This document shows, piece by piece, positions 20,783 through 34,000 of a stretch of 64,000 nucleotides of DNA. The notes beneath the pieces were generated by a model, which was not told where the DNA came from, did no database searches, and saw only the letters and a program-made list of their open reading frames with translations. Origin of the DNA: Gremmenia infestans (lineage: Eukaryota > Ascomycota > Leotiomycetes > Helotiales > Hamatocanthoscyphaceae); assembly GCA_032629725.1 (NCBI GenBank), contig JAFEVB010000014.1, positions 496,001 to 560,000 on the forward strand, in the 5' to 3' direction. The position numbers were made by a program, and so were the translations under genes. Every line of letters begins with the position of its first letter. The stretch's first letter is position 1.

Positions 20783-21606
20783 TCAGGAGGATAATTGACT
20801 ATTCTGTGGCGAAGGGAGGTAGGAGCAATAAGGCGTCTATATACATTCATGCGGGTATATCTTCACGCCATATATTTTACAGCGTAGACACCAGGAATCG
20901 AATGAACGGATATTTAGATTGACAGCAGAGGCGAATGTAATAACAACTAAAATCCAATATTCAATATCCGCAGCCTTCCTAAATTTATTACTAGCCGGCT
21001 AGTCCTCGAGATAAGACGTTCCAAGAGCTATCGGAAGGCTTTGCTGTATATTTAAAACCATTCCCTACGTAGAACTCGGAAACTTGTTCGGATCTATCTA
21101 TGCGCATCTCGAGCACGGAAGTGTCAATGCTGCTGTCTTGGGACAAAGTAATTTATATGCCTAATCTGGTCGTGTTTAATGACATACAAGGATTCCGCTC
21201 GAGAGCTATAGTGTATATAGCCCTTAATTTCCTTCGTTGCTGGTCTTACGTTGTGCGCGAGAAATCTCGCGAGGCTCCATGTGATGATGAGAATAATTAA
21301 GTAAATATTTCACTTAATATGAGGGGATTCTGTGAGAGCAGGTGGGGTAGGTTCTTTATATACAGTCTCAAGCCTTTAATAAAAACACAATTCCGTGTAC
21401 ATTGTACATTTAGTTCGCCTCCTGAAAAGGAGCCATAGCCCCGAGCTATATATTTCCCTGTATTTTACAGTAGCTTCCCATATGTAAGATCATCTTTAAT
21501 ACAATTTGGCCAACTCCGAGAAACTTACAGTAGCTGTATGGAGTCATCAACTCACATCTTTTGCTGTTTCGCCGGATGTGACAAACGAACATGTAATATA
21601 ATACAA
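20783..21606. other. intergenic region
   Basis: About 820 bp, AT-rich, with another reverse TGCTGTCA motif (20920-20927). A plus-strand open frame at 21100-21300 has no recognisable features. Confidence 0.45.
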
Positions 21607-22837
21607 TCAAGTGAGCCGACTTGATTGTTCCGCCCACTCCCTTCTTAGCTTCTTCGCCTGCTCACTAACGTCCGGGTTCTGTTCCGCCTTCTCGAGCCAT
21701 TCCAAACCAACTTCATCTTGTCCAACAGCTTTGCACATCAGTGCCATATTCATCATGCTCAACCCAAATCCATCCGCAGCAGCAACTTGAGACCACTCTC
21801 TCGCCATACCATAATCAGCCAAAGAGGTCGGTTTCTTCTCCTGCTTCTCAATCTTCTCTAGCTCCAGCGCACTAAGACTATGCATCGCCTCTAGAATCCC
21901 CGATGAAGCAGCTTTCAGTAAATAGACCTCCTGTTTCCACGATCTCGGCTCCTGGAGTTGCGAAAGATAGAAATAGGCTGTCGGCTCATCCAATTGCAGG
22001 GCTGCTTTCTTGAACACCTCTTCCGCTCCTTTCTTATCACCCTTCTTCAAATGAATCCGACCTTCACACACAAGCGCGTCGCCAGACCCGGGGAATTCCA
22101 AGTTCCCAACTGGCGGCCGCGTTGCTTTGCGCAGCCATCCCAGAGCTTCGTCTTCTTTCCCCTGCGCGAACACCACCTTGCCTAGTAGCGCCATCGCCTC
22201 GGTATCATCCCCTTTCTGGGCTAGTAAGCGTAAGTGCTGTATATGAGCCGACTTTTCGAAAACCTGTTTCTTGTTGATGCTAGATTGGACCAGCTCAAAT
22301 GTTGCGGTCTTCTCGCCCATCTGGGATGCAGCGAGCACTAGCGTCGAGCCCAGTGATTGTTGAGCACGGCTGGGACACCTTCTGAGAACGCTGGATAGAG
22401 TCACCATATGCGGCGGCGTCACACCATGTACTAGAGATATGCAATAAGTTAAATGAAATGACACGAGCAGGTGATTACCAACCTTTACACAGATCTTGCT
22501 CCCATCCCTTGCCGGTTGAAGGTCCAGCCCGTTCCACATATGTATTTATATATTCGGCTAGGAACTGGAAAGCTTTCGCTGGCTCTAGATCCATGACGCC
22601 GGCTTGGGCTGCTGATTGAAGGATGGCGAGTGGTGGGAGGGCGTCCTTGGACATGTAATTCTTTTCAGTATTTTGGACATTTTGGACACGTGTTCTAGTT
22701 GAGGGCGCTTTGGATATTCTGGGAGAAGGTTTCGGTTTGGCGGCGGCGGCGAGGTTTTGGGATGCATGGAAGGACCTGAAGCTTAACGACCTGTGACATT
22801 TCCCAAGTAATGGTATTGACCTCCTCAAAGAAGTCAT
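21607..22837 (-). CDS. mitochondrial TPR/Sel1-like repeat protein
   Basis: Two exons (22837-22483 and 22430-21607) joined by a 52-nt phase-1 intron encode 392 residues. The N-terminus (MTSLRRSIPLLGKCHRSLSF, then RSFHASQNLAAAAKPKP) is an Arg/Ser-rich amphipathic presequence with an FHAS-type processing site, so import into mitochondria is likely. The body is helical. Repeated units such as EAMALLGKVVFAQGKEDEAL, GAEEVFKKAALQLDEPTAYF and GFGLSMMNMALMCKAVGQ resemble TPR/Sel1 repeats that scaffold protein complexes. No catalytic motif is visible, and I cannot name an orthologue. The gene diverges from the Utp16-like gene across about 400 bp. Confidence 0.8.
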
Positions 22838-23241
22838 TGCCGCGGATCGACAGGCTAATCTTCGTATCTGTCTGTCTGTCGTGCCACGGTGCCTTGCAGA
22901 TGAAGAATTCGAGGTTATGTAGATTGAAGAAGATGTTGATGAGTGGCTGCTGAATGCTTGTAGATGAAATAAATTGTATTAGAAAGCGGAAGACGTTTGA
23001 ATGGATGTTTTTTGCAAGTTCAATCCAATCCTAGCCAATTATAAGTCGGGCTCTTTTTTCTTGCTTAGAGGTGAGGTGAGGTGGTATACCTTAGCTTAGG
23101 TCATTGAAGGCGGTGAAGCGTCGAAATATTCTGCCGCTTACTGTAGCATGTGTACTGTCACTATGGAAAATTCTCGGATCTACCCCGACGACATGCATAT
23201 TCTCGCCGACCCGCATAAATAAAAGATTTTGCTCCTACCTG
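22838..23241. promoter_or_regulatory. bidirectional promoter region
   Basis: This 404-bp space lies between two divergent start codons (22837 minus, 23242 plus). It has a GAGGTGAGGTGAGGTGG run near 23068-23084. No known operator was identified. Confidence 0.4.
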
Positions 23242-24460
23242 ATGTTGTCAAGAATCTTCAAATCTGCGAAAACGCGCATGTTCAGTGATACACCAAGCGA
23301 AGAAGGCCAAGAACAATCGCCCCAGGCGCAGCTGGTTGAAGAAGAGAAGAGTAGGTCCCCTCTGAGAACTCCGTGTGACCCCGGATCGGTATCTGGGGAG
23401 GGGGAGGCCGGCCGCTTTCTCTTTTTTCTTTTCTTTACTGGATATGGGAGAACAACTATGATTCGATTGCTAATTTATTGCAGTGACTTTAGCACGCCGA
23501 CGAGGCACCAAGCCTGCCACCCAAGAAGTGGACGAAGAAGATAGCATCAATGTCTACGTCCCACAAACACCGAAACGCAAGCTAGGTAGCCTTTCGAAGG
23601 TTCAAGACAGCGAAGAGGAACAGGAATTCTACACCCCGCCTACATCGAAGAAACCCAGAGTTGGGAAAAGGAATACACCACGCGCATTTGGAGGCGATGC
23701 GCTCTCAACCACAAGGCCCGTTGTAGAAATACCGGCCATGATTCCTCCTGTGGTAGAGTATGTGGAAGTGGAAGGTGTAGACGAGCCTCGGAAGATCTTG
23801 GATCCTTTGCCGGTCAGGACGCGGATGGAGGACCCCAAGATATCAGAAGCGGCGGTTCAACCTCTCGAAGTTGTCGTTGAGGAAAATGACAACTCGAAAG
23901 TTGCCCTGTACCCCGATCTCAGTGTCGTGGAAGAAGAGAGCTTGGAAGATACCAAAGCGGTCAATCAACCGGGTGAGGAGCAAGACGTTGAAGTGGAAAT
24001 CATTACGGAGACTGTCTCGGCTCCAGAACCTCCAAGCACTCTACCAGAACTCGTTCAAATCAACAGTATACAAATCTCGAGTGACAACAACGAAAGTCAG
24101 ACCACGGATACAATGATCCCTTCGTCACTACATAAATCCACCATCCCAGACCTCCTCCCCGCTGAGTTCTTGCAAGACGAAGATGCCATCTCGACCACCG
24201 AGCCCAACGACATGAAGCCCCGAATAAAACCAAAGAAAATCAAGTTCTTCGACGAGGTTGCAGTGTCTAAAACACCAAAGGACCGCCGAGTTGGAACCAC
24301 CACCTACAGAGTCACCAAGTCCAGCACCTTGATGCTTGCACCAAAGGCTTCTGCTCGTTCTCGCTCCAAGAAGGAGGCCTGGCTGCAAGGTCGTACGAGT
24401 ACAAAGGGCGATAATCGCCGGAAACCTTTTTTGCAGGGCTTCTTTTTGGCAAAGGGTTAG
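23242..24460 (+). CDS. U3 snoRNA-associated protein, Utp16/Bud21-like
   Basis: Two exons (23242-23350 and 23484-24460) with a 133-nt phase-1 intron encode 361 residues. The start MLSRIFKSAKTR is preferred over the upstream in-frame ATG at 23104, which would add an unrelated hydrophobic leader. Most of the protein is acidic and disordered. The C-terminus carries the compact conserved block VGTTTYRVTKSSTLMLAPKA, then RSKKEAWLQGR and a basic KPFLQGFF end. That pattern matches the U3_snoRNA_assoc family (Utp16/Bud21), a small-subunit processome component acting in the nucleolus on 18S pre-rRNA. The identification rests on this short block only. KRKLGSL and KKPRVGKR can serve as nuclear localisation signals. 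Confidence 0.65.
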
Positions 24461-25747
24461 ATGCCTTTGCATCGAGAGAGTTACAAGGCTTTATTGTATG
24501 GATCAAGTGGTTGCTTTATGAGAGATACCTTATGTGATAAATAGGGAGTGAGAGATCTGCAGAACTATCTCTTAACTTCTGACTTATACGGAGGTATCTA
24601 ACAATTGTTACTGCATGCATTATCTGATGTAAACCCTTCTATTGGAGAAGACGTCTGTCGTCAGCTTTCGATACGGACGAAGTTAATGCACTGCGCCTCA
24701 TCAATATCGATCATCGGCGTTGTGTAACGTACCCGTTCGATCTCATTCATGCTGCAAGCTGTCCCTTGTCCAATCATGACTCTTGTTACTAGGTACCTAG
24801 ACGAGGCGAGGCCGACAAGGAGCAAACTCGAAGATGGAGATCCCGACGCACGGACCAGATATGACCCGGGTCGGTTGGTAGATTCTCTACAGGCGCACAC
24901 TTGCCATTCCCGAGCAGTTGGGACAGCTCTAGATCAAGTGCTCATAGTTCTGATTGTCACGAGAGCTATACTCCTATTGGTTGGGACATTACTGACTTGT
25001 TTGGGCTGTGACACAACCTTATGTGAGAAGTTTCATCCCTTTCAAATTCGAGCGGAGAATCAGATTACATCGCCCTTCTTTCTTTTCATGCAAGGGTATC
25101 AAATATACGCCTGCCAACAATAGCACATCTTTTAAGGCCAGCATCATGGTGTGACGAATGACTATTCACATTGGTTACATACATATTCCATGCTCAAATG
25201 TGTTCTTCGATTTCAGTGGCTTGATCTGGGACCAATGAATGCGGCTGTTGGTATTGGTATCTTGCATGCCATTCATTGCCTTTCCAACATCCTAGGAAAG
25301 AATTGTTTTATGTGTTACGTGAATAGGATCAAAGATGGGTCGTATAATGTACTAAGAAGCAAGTTCCGCGAGATTAAGAAGGATGCGCTCCTTGGCGCGC
25401 CGTCATAGTAAGGCTCGCTATAACACTTTGATCCTCTGCGGCACCAAGTAAATATCACAGCTGGTGGAGCAACCAACGCGGAACTTCGCCTCAACACAAT
25501 GATCCATGTGGTTGACCTTTAGACGCATTCACATGGATATTAGCGCTTTTTAGAATCACTTCTAATTTATTTTCCACTATAAAAGCTCTCAACCCCTCAG
25601 CTTAATACAACCAACTTCTTAACCGTATTGTATCCTACTATTCCGGAGACATACATTCTGCTCTTGCCCAGACAGTCCTTAGCTGATACGCCGGCCACTT
25701 TTGCACTATTATCTTCAAATCAGTATTTGCTTACCAACTAAGCAGCT
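24461..25747. other. 1.3-kb intergenic region upstream of the acyl-CoA oxidase
   Basis: Several short frames (for example 24749-25123) carry no family features. The last 200 bp contain the oxidase promoter with a TATA box at 25578. Confidence 0.5.
25578..25584 (+). promoter_or_regulatory. TATA box of the acyl-CoA oxidase gene
   Basis: TATAAAA lies 170 bp upstream of the ATG at 25748, in ACTATAAAAGC, followed by a pyrimidine-rich stretch suited to transcription starts. Confidence 0.55.
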
Positions 25748-27977
25748 ATGGCGCGAGACAAGTCCACCATACGGTTGACGCATGTGCCAAGTAGCGATAT
25801 CCAAAACAAGACTGCCCAGAGCAGCGATCCACAAAGCACATCTGCCTCCGTATCAACTCCAACTCCCACCCAGCCGATGCTAATGGAGCGGGCCAGGAAC
25901 CAAGCAACATTCGACTCGAACCTACTCACTGAGATCATATTGGGCGGGCAAGTCATCTGTTCCTCTGACTGGCTTTCATATTGCTAATACAGCGTTATCT
26001 AGAAAAGAAGCCGTGACCCGCCAGAACGATGCCTTCGCGCGTATTGAAAAGGCCCTCGGGACTGATGACCTGTGGAAACTCCCACCACGTTATGGCAATA
26101 TGGACCGTGAAGAGATGCTACTTGAGGGCTTGCGAGCTGCCAGAGTGACCGTCAACGATGGAATGGACCATGGCCATAAGATCTTTCACCAATCTAACCA
26201 CGAGTGGGCTTTGTCAAATGCTAATCCTTTTGGTTTGACCGGTCTCCTGTTTATCCCTATGTTGAAGCTTCAATGTAACCCTGAGCAACTTGCGTATTGG
26301 CTACCTCTTGCTGAGTCGGGGAAGATTATTGGCTCGTATGCGCAAACCGAGTTGGGTCATGGGAGTTTCGTTGCTGGCCTTCAGACGACGGCTACTTTGG
26401 ATAAAGTGACTGATGAGTTTGTCATTCATACCCCAAGTCTTTCGGCAGTCAAGTACTGGCCAGGAGCGCTGGGCTTTGCATCTACTCACACTATTGTTAT
26501 TGCTCAAATGATTATTGATGGCAAGGAATATGGAACCCACTCCTTCGTTATGCAAATCCGCTCTTTGGAGGACTTCAAGCCACTGCCTGATATTGAACTG
26601 GGAGACATGGGGTAGAAACCCCCCCCTCCCCCACAGTCATTAACAGACTAGGTAGTACTGACTGCGTGCAGATTGAAAATGTCATACAACGGAACAGACA
26701 ATGGTTATGCTATCTTCCACCACGTTCGCATCCCACGCACCAACCTTCTCAGCCGCTACAACACCGTCAGCAAAGATGGCACCTACCTCGCCGACCCTCT
26801 CCGCGAGAAGCTCTTATATGGCGGCATGGTCGGCGCCCGCTCCACTATAATCCGTAACAGCGCCTTCCAACTCGCCCAAGCCCTCACCATCTCCACCCGG
26901 TACTCAGCCGTCCGTCTCCAAGGCCAAAGAAGCATTCCCGACGAGCCAGCCATCATTTCCTACAAGCTCCAGCACTACCGCCTCCTGACCCTCATCTCCA
27001 AAGCCTACGCCATCCTCTTCGCCTCCATGGCCGCCAACGTTATCTACCAGACGCTCCTGAAAGCACAGGCTCGCGGCGACCACGCTTCTCTGCCATACGT
27101 CCACATGATCATGGCGGGCTTAAAGGCCTGGTGCACTCAAACGGCATCCGACGGCGCGGAAGATGCACGGAAGCTGTGCGGTGGCCAGGGATACCTTACC
27201 ATGTCCGGCCTTCCTGAAATCGTGGCAAGCAGTACCGGCTGCTGTTCTTTCGAGGGCGAGAATACAGTTATGTGGAAACAGGTCTCGAGATACCTCATGA
27301 AAGGCATGACAGCCCCCGCTCTCCCGCCAGACATGGCGTACATATGCAGCTCCACAGACACCCCTGTCGCCTCCTACGCAGGAGATGCGTTCCTGAACCC
27401 CGTCGTCCTAGTGCAGGTGTTCGAATACCGCGCTGCCATACTCGTGAACGAGGCGTACGAGCTGCTGTGTGCGGAAGAGGGCTCAGCAGTGCGAGCGGAG
27501 AATACCCATGCGGTTGCGCTGCACGTCGCGGCACGCGCGCATATCGAGCTGTATATCCTACGCGCCTTCATCGCGCGCGTCTCTGCCTGTCCGTCCGCGC
27601 TGCAACCCGTTCTCACGAACCTCCTGCTGCTCTCGCACCTGCACACAGCGTCCTCGCCCCTCGTACCAACCTCCTCCTCTTTCACCTCTTTCCTCACACG
27701 CACCCAACTCTCCACTATGCGCTCCCTAACCAACACATTGCTCGAGCAGCTGCTGCCCGATGCGATTGCGCTGACGGACGCGTGGAATTTCTCGGACGCG
27801 AGTTTGAGTAGTGTGCTCGGGTGTAGGGATGGTGATGTTTACCGCAGGATCATGATGTGGACGAGGGACTTGCCGATTAACGTGCATGCGCGGGAGAACG
27901 GGGGCGTGTTGAGGGAAGGATGGGAGGATTACATTAAGAAGTTCTTGAGTGAGGGTGTGGTGAGATCGAAGTTGTGA
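25748..27977 (+). CDS. peroxisomal acyl-CoA oxidase
   Basis: FAD-dependent oxidation of acyl-CoA to trans-2-enoyl-CoA with release of H2O2, the first step of peroxisomal beta-oxidation. Three exons (25748-25947, 26003-26611, 26672-27977) encode 704 residues, the normal family length. The first intron is GC-AG (GCAAGT...CTAG, 55 nt, phase 2); no GT donor keeps the frame. The second is GT-AG, 60 nt. The N-terminal helical domain is followed by the FAD-binding beta region (GSYAQTELGHGS) and the linker into the C-terminal helical domains. The catalytic base is in SFEGENTVMWKQVSRYL, with Glu464 by my count. The protein ends in SKL, a canonical PTS1, so it is imported into peroxisomes. Fungal relatives act on long-chain fatty acids or on side chains of secondary metabolites, and chain-length preference cannot be read here. 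Confidence 0.93.
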
Positions 27978-28749
27978 AGATTGCGATTTTGATTATTGAA
28001 GAGCGAGACGTTTTCGTAAGGTTGGCGAGCGAAGACGACTTCTTGGAGTTGGGGTCAAAATTACGGTTAATGTGGTGGCGTTATGCCTGGTTTTCTTTCT
28101 CTCAACTGCGACGACATTTTACGTTTAATAGGATAGAGAAAATCATATATATTATCGTTGATCTATCTACCTCTTTCCAGCTAAATTGCGATCCCTATGA
28201 ACTTCCTTTGTAGCGAATCTCCAGCTGTCCTATTTTCGAGCATCACGCAACCAGTCATACATTCCTTACTTACGGAAGAGAGAGGCTAGTCCCCAAAGTC
28301 ACGCTTTTGACCATTCATTGCCTCGCCTCACGATATAGAGAAATGCCGGTGCGAGTGGATTCACGAACATGAGCAGCACTAGCAATCCAGTATAGGCTGT
28401 AGGTGATAAGTGGTTCGGTTATTAGATATTTTAAAATTATAAGGAAAAAATTTGTAAGTACCGGTATTTACTTCATCGAGTTATTGTTCGGATTGTTACA
28501 GCTTTATAACATGTACATCTAGATGCAGGTTGTGGATTGAGTAGGCTGGATATGATGAACGTACTAGATTTGCGATGAGGCTTTGCAAGAGATGTTCTTG
28601 CTCTCTATGGCGGCTCAAAGTATCCTCGAGATGCCTACACCATACGGGGAAATATTTCAACAGCACCAAACACCAGAAACATTAACAATCTCCTAAAATG
28701 TTCCTACCCCCATTCATAATTTCACATCCTAGAGTTGGTTTCCTGAAAC
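27978..28749. other. intergenic region between two convergent genes
   Basis: About 770 bp holding the 3' flanks of the oxidase (plus) and the hydrolase (minus). Nothing else was recognised. Confidence 0.5.
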
Positions 28750-30447
28750 TCAATCAATCACAGATTTCTCCCCCCACTCCTCCTTCCTTCCCATCCTCTC
28801 CCTTATCTGCCCAACAATCCCCTTCACCCCCCTAACCCTCACCTCCTCCCCACCACCCAAAAACAGCTCCACAACAGGCCACGCATGAATCCCACCTTCC
28901 TCCACCAGAGCCCTAACATCCACCCCTCCCCCCTCCAACAGCTGCACCCACTTGCTAATATCCGGCGCGAAGACCTCTTCCGATCCATACATTACGAAAA
29001 AGCCCGCGCGCGGACACGCCGCGCGCCACTTGCGGATATCGGTGCATTTTCCGGGGGAGATGGATGGGGAAGAGAGAGGGGTAGAGGGGCCGGCGTATTG
29101 GAGGGCGTAGAGGTGGAGACGGGAGATATCGAGGTAGTCGGAGGGCGTGTTGTGGAGGGTAGAGGAGTGCAGGTTTATCCACTAGGAGACGGGTGAGTTA
29201 GTTGGTTGCTGTTTAAGAGGGGTAAGGGGGTAGAAGGGGGTAGAGAATTTTTGAAAAGGGGGTATAGCACGTGAGACGAAATGTAATAAAATGGGGTAGA
29301 GTGATATCAAAGAGCTAGGTATCCTTACAGGCGAGATTAGAACTGCCATTCCAGGTCTCAAATCCTGCTCGCTTCCACTTGCTCCACTCCCATTCCCATT
29401 CCCATTCATATTCATATTTCCATTCTTACCGAGTTCTGCTAACCGCAACAGCAGGCTCAACACAACCGTCCCACCGGCCGAATCACCCGCTACACAGACC
29501 CGCTCCGCCCGCCCCCGCATCACGCCCAGCACGTAGCGGTACCCCGCCATCGCCTGATCGAGTTGCACTGGGTAGGCGGCGTCGGGTACGAGCGTGTATT
29601 CTAGGGCTAGGATGGCGGGGTTGGCGAAGGTGGAGGTGGAGGAGAGGAGGGTCAGGAGGGAGAGGAGGAATTCTAGGTAGAAGTAGGAGGAGCCCATTGA
29701 GAAACCTCCGCCTGTGTTTGGGGCTTGTTAGATTGTGAGGGGGGTTTATGTGGTGTGGAGGGGAGGGGAAATGGAGTGCGAAGGAAAAGTGGAGGGGCTT
29801 GCCGTGTAAGTAGTAGATTGTTATGTCGGATTTACGGGTGGGGTCGCTGATTATCCAGAGACCGGTGAAGTTTTTCTGTGGTGTTTGAGTAATATGAACA
29901 GAATTTGAGGGCCGGGGGGGGGGTAAGAGACTCACTTCTTTTACTTCATGCCAATGTATAGGCGAGCGTATATAACCGTGTCGAAGCATCCGGAACCGCA
30001 AGAAGGGCAGTGCTACAGGTTTTGAAAAGAATACCCGGCCGATACTGGCAGGGATATATGCGAATGCATAGCGAACGCATCGGATGACTATATCTTCGAA
30101 CCATGACGCTTTTTGAACGAATCGAGTTTGATGGTGGCGGGCAAGGAAATAGCGTTCATAGATGAAACTTAGGGGTAGTTTTATTACTATGAAAAATCAG
30201 CAAAAGGAGGTGAGCAAGACAGGATTTATGAGTCTCATTAGAGACAGTCTTGATCATGTAATTCGCACAAAAGGTTTTTGATGAATAGAAGAAGTTTAGC
30301 AATAAAATGGGAGAACATACATAGAAATGGCAGGGCCCGTAACCCGCAAAAGAGTGTGTTGAAGAACCCAACCCGAAGAATCAGTTGCGGTGCTAAAAAG
30401 ATGAGGAAAACGAAGCAATCCAGCCAGGAGACTTGCCCCAATATCAT
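28750..30447 (-). CDS. alpha/beta-hydrolase fold-3 (HSL-type) esterase/lipase
   Basis: Five exons encode 421 residues: 30447-30321, 30186-29936, 29875-29803, 29711-29329 and 29181-28750. Introns are 134, 60, 91 and 147 nt. The third is GC-AG (GCAAGC...CACAG), and its splicing rebuilds the oxyanion motif His150-Gly-Gly-Gly. The nucleophile is Ser228 in AGDSAGG. The acid is probably Glu346 or Glu347 in YGSEEVFAPD, and the base is His377 in GGIHAWPV. The first exon encodes a hydrophobic segment (WLDCFVFLIFLAP), likely a membrane anchor facing the ER. The conserved block FLRFRMLRHGYIRSPIHW places it in a fungal family near steryl-acetyl hydrolases and other HSL esterases; the substrate is inferred only. 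A low-complexity NMNMNGNGNG loop lies after Ser228. It diverges from the RING gene. Confidence 0.88.
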
Positions 30448-31007
30448 GTTTGTGTATAGTTGCACTCCGCCTAGGGATGCTTATCCAATTGACTAGATCA
30501 TCTGCAAGGAATTTAGTGAAGACAGATTGGTAGACGGTGATGACATGTCGTTGCGTGGTCTGTCTTAGCGAGGTTTGGATAATTCAAACAAAAGGGGTTA
30601 GAACTATAACATAATGCACTTCCATCAATTTTCTCGGGATTTTTAAAACATCCAATACCTGTTATCCAAGATTTACACGTCGCCTAGACAAACTATCTAA
30701 TTTTCGAACTTCCTGAGGACGAGGAAGAAGATTTCTATGCTGAATCACGTGCCTTTGTGTCTGCATGGCGCTAGTGTGATATCTTACTTATCGCGACAAT
30801 CCAAACCAACCTCTTCTGCAAGAAAAAATAGATTGGATTGCAAAGACAAACAGATTTAATCACGAATCATGATCTTGACCCCTCTTACAAGACTTCTCTA
30901 AGTCGCGACTCCACCTAGCGCCTCTTCTTCTTCTTCTCCTTCACTGCAAACAAGCATGCGACCATCCCCAACAACTCTTTCCCATCATTGAAGGAGCTGG
31001 CGCAACC
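30448..31007. promoter_or_regulatory. divergent promoter region, hydrolase and RING gene
   Basis: These 560 bp lie between the hydrolase ATG (30447, minus) and the RING gene ATG (31008, plus). A CTTCTTCTTCTT tract (about 30924-30935) probably belongs to the RING gene leader. No TATA box was seen for either gene. Confidence 0.4.
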
Positions 31008-34000
31008 ATGTCAGCTTCCACTACAACCGCAGCGCAAGCTGAACTCATCGAGTCCGTCAATCCCCCAAGTAACATGCCGCGGAGAGCCTCTGCTAATCAA
31101 ACCACAGCTCCCTAACCCAAGATGAGATTCCCATCAAGCTACGATGCGCCATCTGCAGCAGGCTGGCTGTGAACGCGTTCCGCCTGCCATGCTGCGAGCA
31201 GGCGATCTGCGAATCTTGTAAGTATTCACGGCAGACTGCATCGAGCTTGCAATTGCTAATATCTGGTGCAGGCCAGTCTACCCTACCATCATCGTGTCCC
31301 GTTTGCGAACACACACCTGTTTCGGCGGAAGACTGCAAGCCGAATAAGTCGCTACGGACAACTATCAAGGTCTTCTTGAGGACCGAGGAGAAGAAGCGCG
31401 AGGCGGCGAGATTGAAGGAGGCAAAAGCTTCACCTCCGGCTACACCACTCGTAGTCGAGACGCCTGCGCTCGTCGATCCCACCCAAGCGGAGATTATCAA
31501 AGATGCGCCTCCCGCTGAAGTCCAAGCCGAAGAAGCCACACCGGCAGAACAGATAGAACGAGCTCCAGCGAAGCCTGTCGATGAAGATCCAGCGGCTCAG
31601 CAAGATATTCCGCACCAGTCCATAGAGGTAAGGATATGATTGTGCCCTTTTATGAGCCATTAGCTAATATCTATAAAGGAGATTGCGCCTGGCCAGGAAT
31701 CGATGGAAGACGGTGACGCAGACAAGACAGAGGAGAAGGGCGAAAACGATGCCAAGGACGGCGAAGGCGTTTCGCAGACTCCTGCATTCGGCGCGGGAAT
31801 GGGCTTCGACCCTTCTGTTGCTGGTGGGTTTCCAGGCATGGGATTTGGCGGCGATATGACCCAGATGATGCAGATGATGGCCATGCAAAACGGCATGGGA
31901 GCAGGTGGTTTTGGAAACTTTCCGATGATGGGTATGTTTAGTCTAGAACAATTCAATAACGAACTTAAACTAACAGCCTAAAGGTATGCCTGGGATGGGC
32001 ATGGACCCAATGTCGATGCAGAATGCGATGATGAACGGTGGTGGCTTTGGCGCAAATGGCATGGGCATGAACATGGGGATGGGAATGGCAGGTTTCGACG
32101 GAGGGATGGGCACAGGTTTCAATAACGGATGGAACGGACAACAAAATTGGAATGTTGGAACAGATAATTTCAATCATCCAAACGCAGCAGCCATGGGTCA
32201 CGGTGATTATGGATCTAACAACTCTGGGTACTCCTCTCACTCTGCAGGATATAACCAAAGTAATTATGGCCGAGGAAACCATCACAATGACTACTCCCAA
32301 GGTTACCGAGGTCGAGGTAGAGGACGGGGCGGCTATAGCCGTGGTGGCTATGGGTATGGTTCAAACGAAGCCTTCTCACAGCAGTATCCCCAGCAGTTTG
32401 GACCAGGCCAGCAAAGAAATGGACCTATTAGTGAAACAGGATCCATTCCTACAGGACCGAAGGCAGATGCCACTCCCGCTCCTGCTGGTAATACCGATGA
32501 GTTTGGTAGAGAAATTCGCCCAAAGTCCGAAGGTGCTGAGGATTCAACTCACAAGAACGATAGTAACACCGAGGGACAAAATGGCGACAAAGGCACGAAA
32601 AATGCAATTGTAATTGAGGGTCCATCAGATTATACAGAAGAAGCTGCCACTGTCCTGGATCTTGGTGATAAAGGCATGGCTATTCAGACACTGGAAGACA
32701 ATGATGCTTCCTACGCTCAAGAGTACAATTCTGGATTTAACCCAGTAAATTCCTATGGTGCTGCTCGAGGCAGCTTTGCACAAAATCATTCCCGTGGAGG
32801 CAATTTTGGCGCCATGCAGCCCCCGAATGTGAAGCCTGTTGATGTACCGATCAATGCTCCAACTGGCCCGAAAGCGTGGCGTGCGGTTGCACCTAACTCT
32901 AGCATCAGAGGACGAGGTTTCTCAATAGCAGGTCGTGCTAGCTCAAGGCCAAACACTGTTGAGCGTACAAGTGTACCGCCCGAGCAATCAGAAAAAGGAG
33001 GTAGAGATCGGGAGAGAACAAGATCACCTTCAAGAGACAGGGACAGGTCGGCGTCGCTCGAAAAGAGACGAAGCAGAAGCAGAGAGAAACACCATCGCCG
33101 ACACAGACACCGATCAGCTTCCCGCTCCGAAGACGAGAGGGATAGCGAACGAAGAAGAGAACGCCGGCGGGAACGACGTCGTCGTGAAGAAGAGGAAGGA
33201 GGTCGTGGTGATGAAGTTGATGAAGTGGTGGATGATACTAAGACAGAACGCATCGAAGAGAATAGATCTAGATCTGCTTCCCCGTCTGAATCTAAACGTG
33301 CGAGTTACCGAAGCCGCCGAGATAGGGACAAATATCGGGAGAGGGAGAAGGCTAGTGACAGAGACCACAAGTCATCTTCACATAAGCATCGCTCTAATCA
33401 TAGGTCGCATCGTGATGAAAGATCTCGAAGCCGTGATCGAGACCGGGACCGTGAACATCGACACCGCCGCCACAGCCGTCGAGGGTCCGAAGAACTGAAA
33501 GTTGAAACCGAAAAGGTAGATAAGCAAGAGACAGGAGTGTTCAAGACTCCCGCCGAACCGGAACCTGCACCACGCAGGCCTTCAGCCATGTCTAACGGCT
33601 TTGGTGGAATTGAAATCAAAGGTGCTAGTTCTCGCAACAAGAGCATCTCCATATCCGAGGATATCCGCATTCCAACAGGCCCACGCCAAGACCGCATCTC
33701 CTCCGCAGCTCGTGACCGCGAGAGAGAAAGACCTAGCAGCGCCCGCCATCGTCATAATGAGGAAGCTCCCCATCATTCATCCCGTCGCGACTCTGGTAGG
33801 GACAGAGATCGTGAGCGAGAACGCGGCAAGGAAAACCAGAGCGAGAAACCCCAAGTTTCATCCGCGCCACCGGTTCAAGATCCTCATACTCTGGAAAGAG
33901 AAAAGCGAAACCGAGAGCGCCTGTTGAAAGAGGCTCAGCGAATGGCCGGACTCACTGCAGGCATGGGCGGCAGAAAGCACATTCGTGATGAGGGAGATGA

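Noticed and set aside
24749..25123. 124-codon plus-strand ORF upstream of the acyl-CoA oxidase
   Set aside because: No recognisable motif, no conserved start context, and the sequence reads like random translation.
32152..33498. Large ORFs in other frames inside the RING gene
   Set aside because: Shadows of the RS-rich coding frame; its biased codons keep other frames open.
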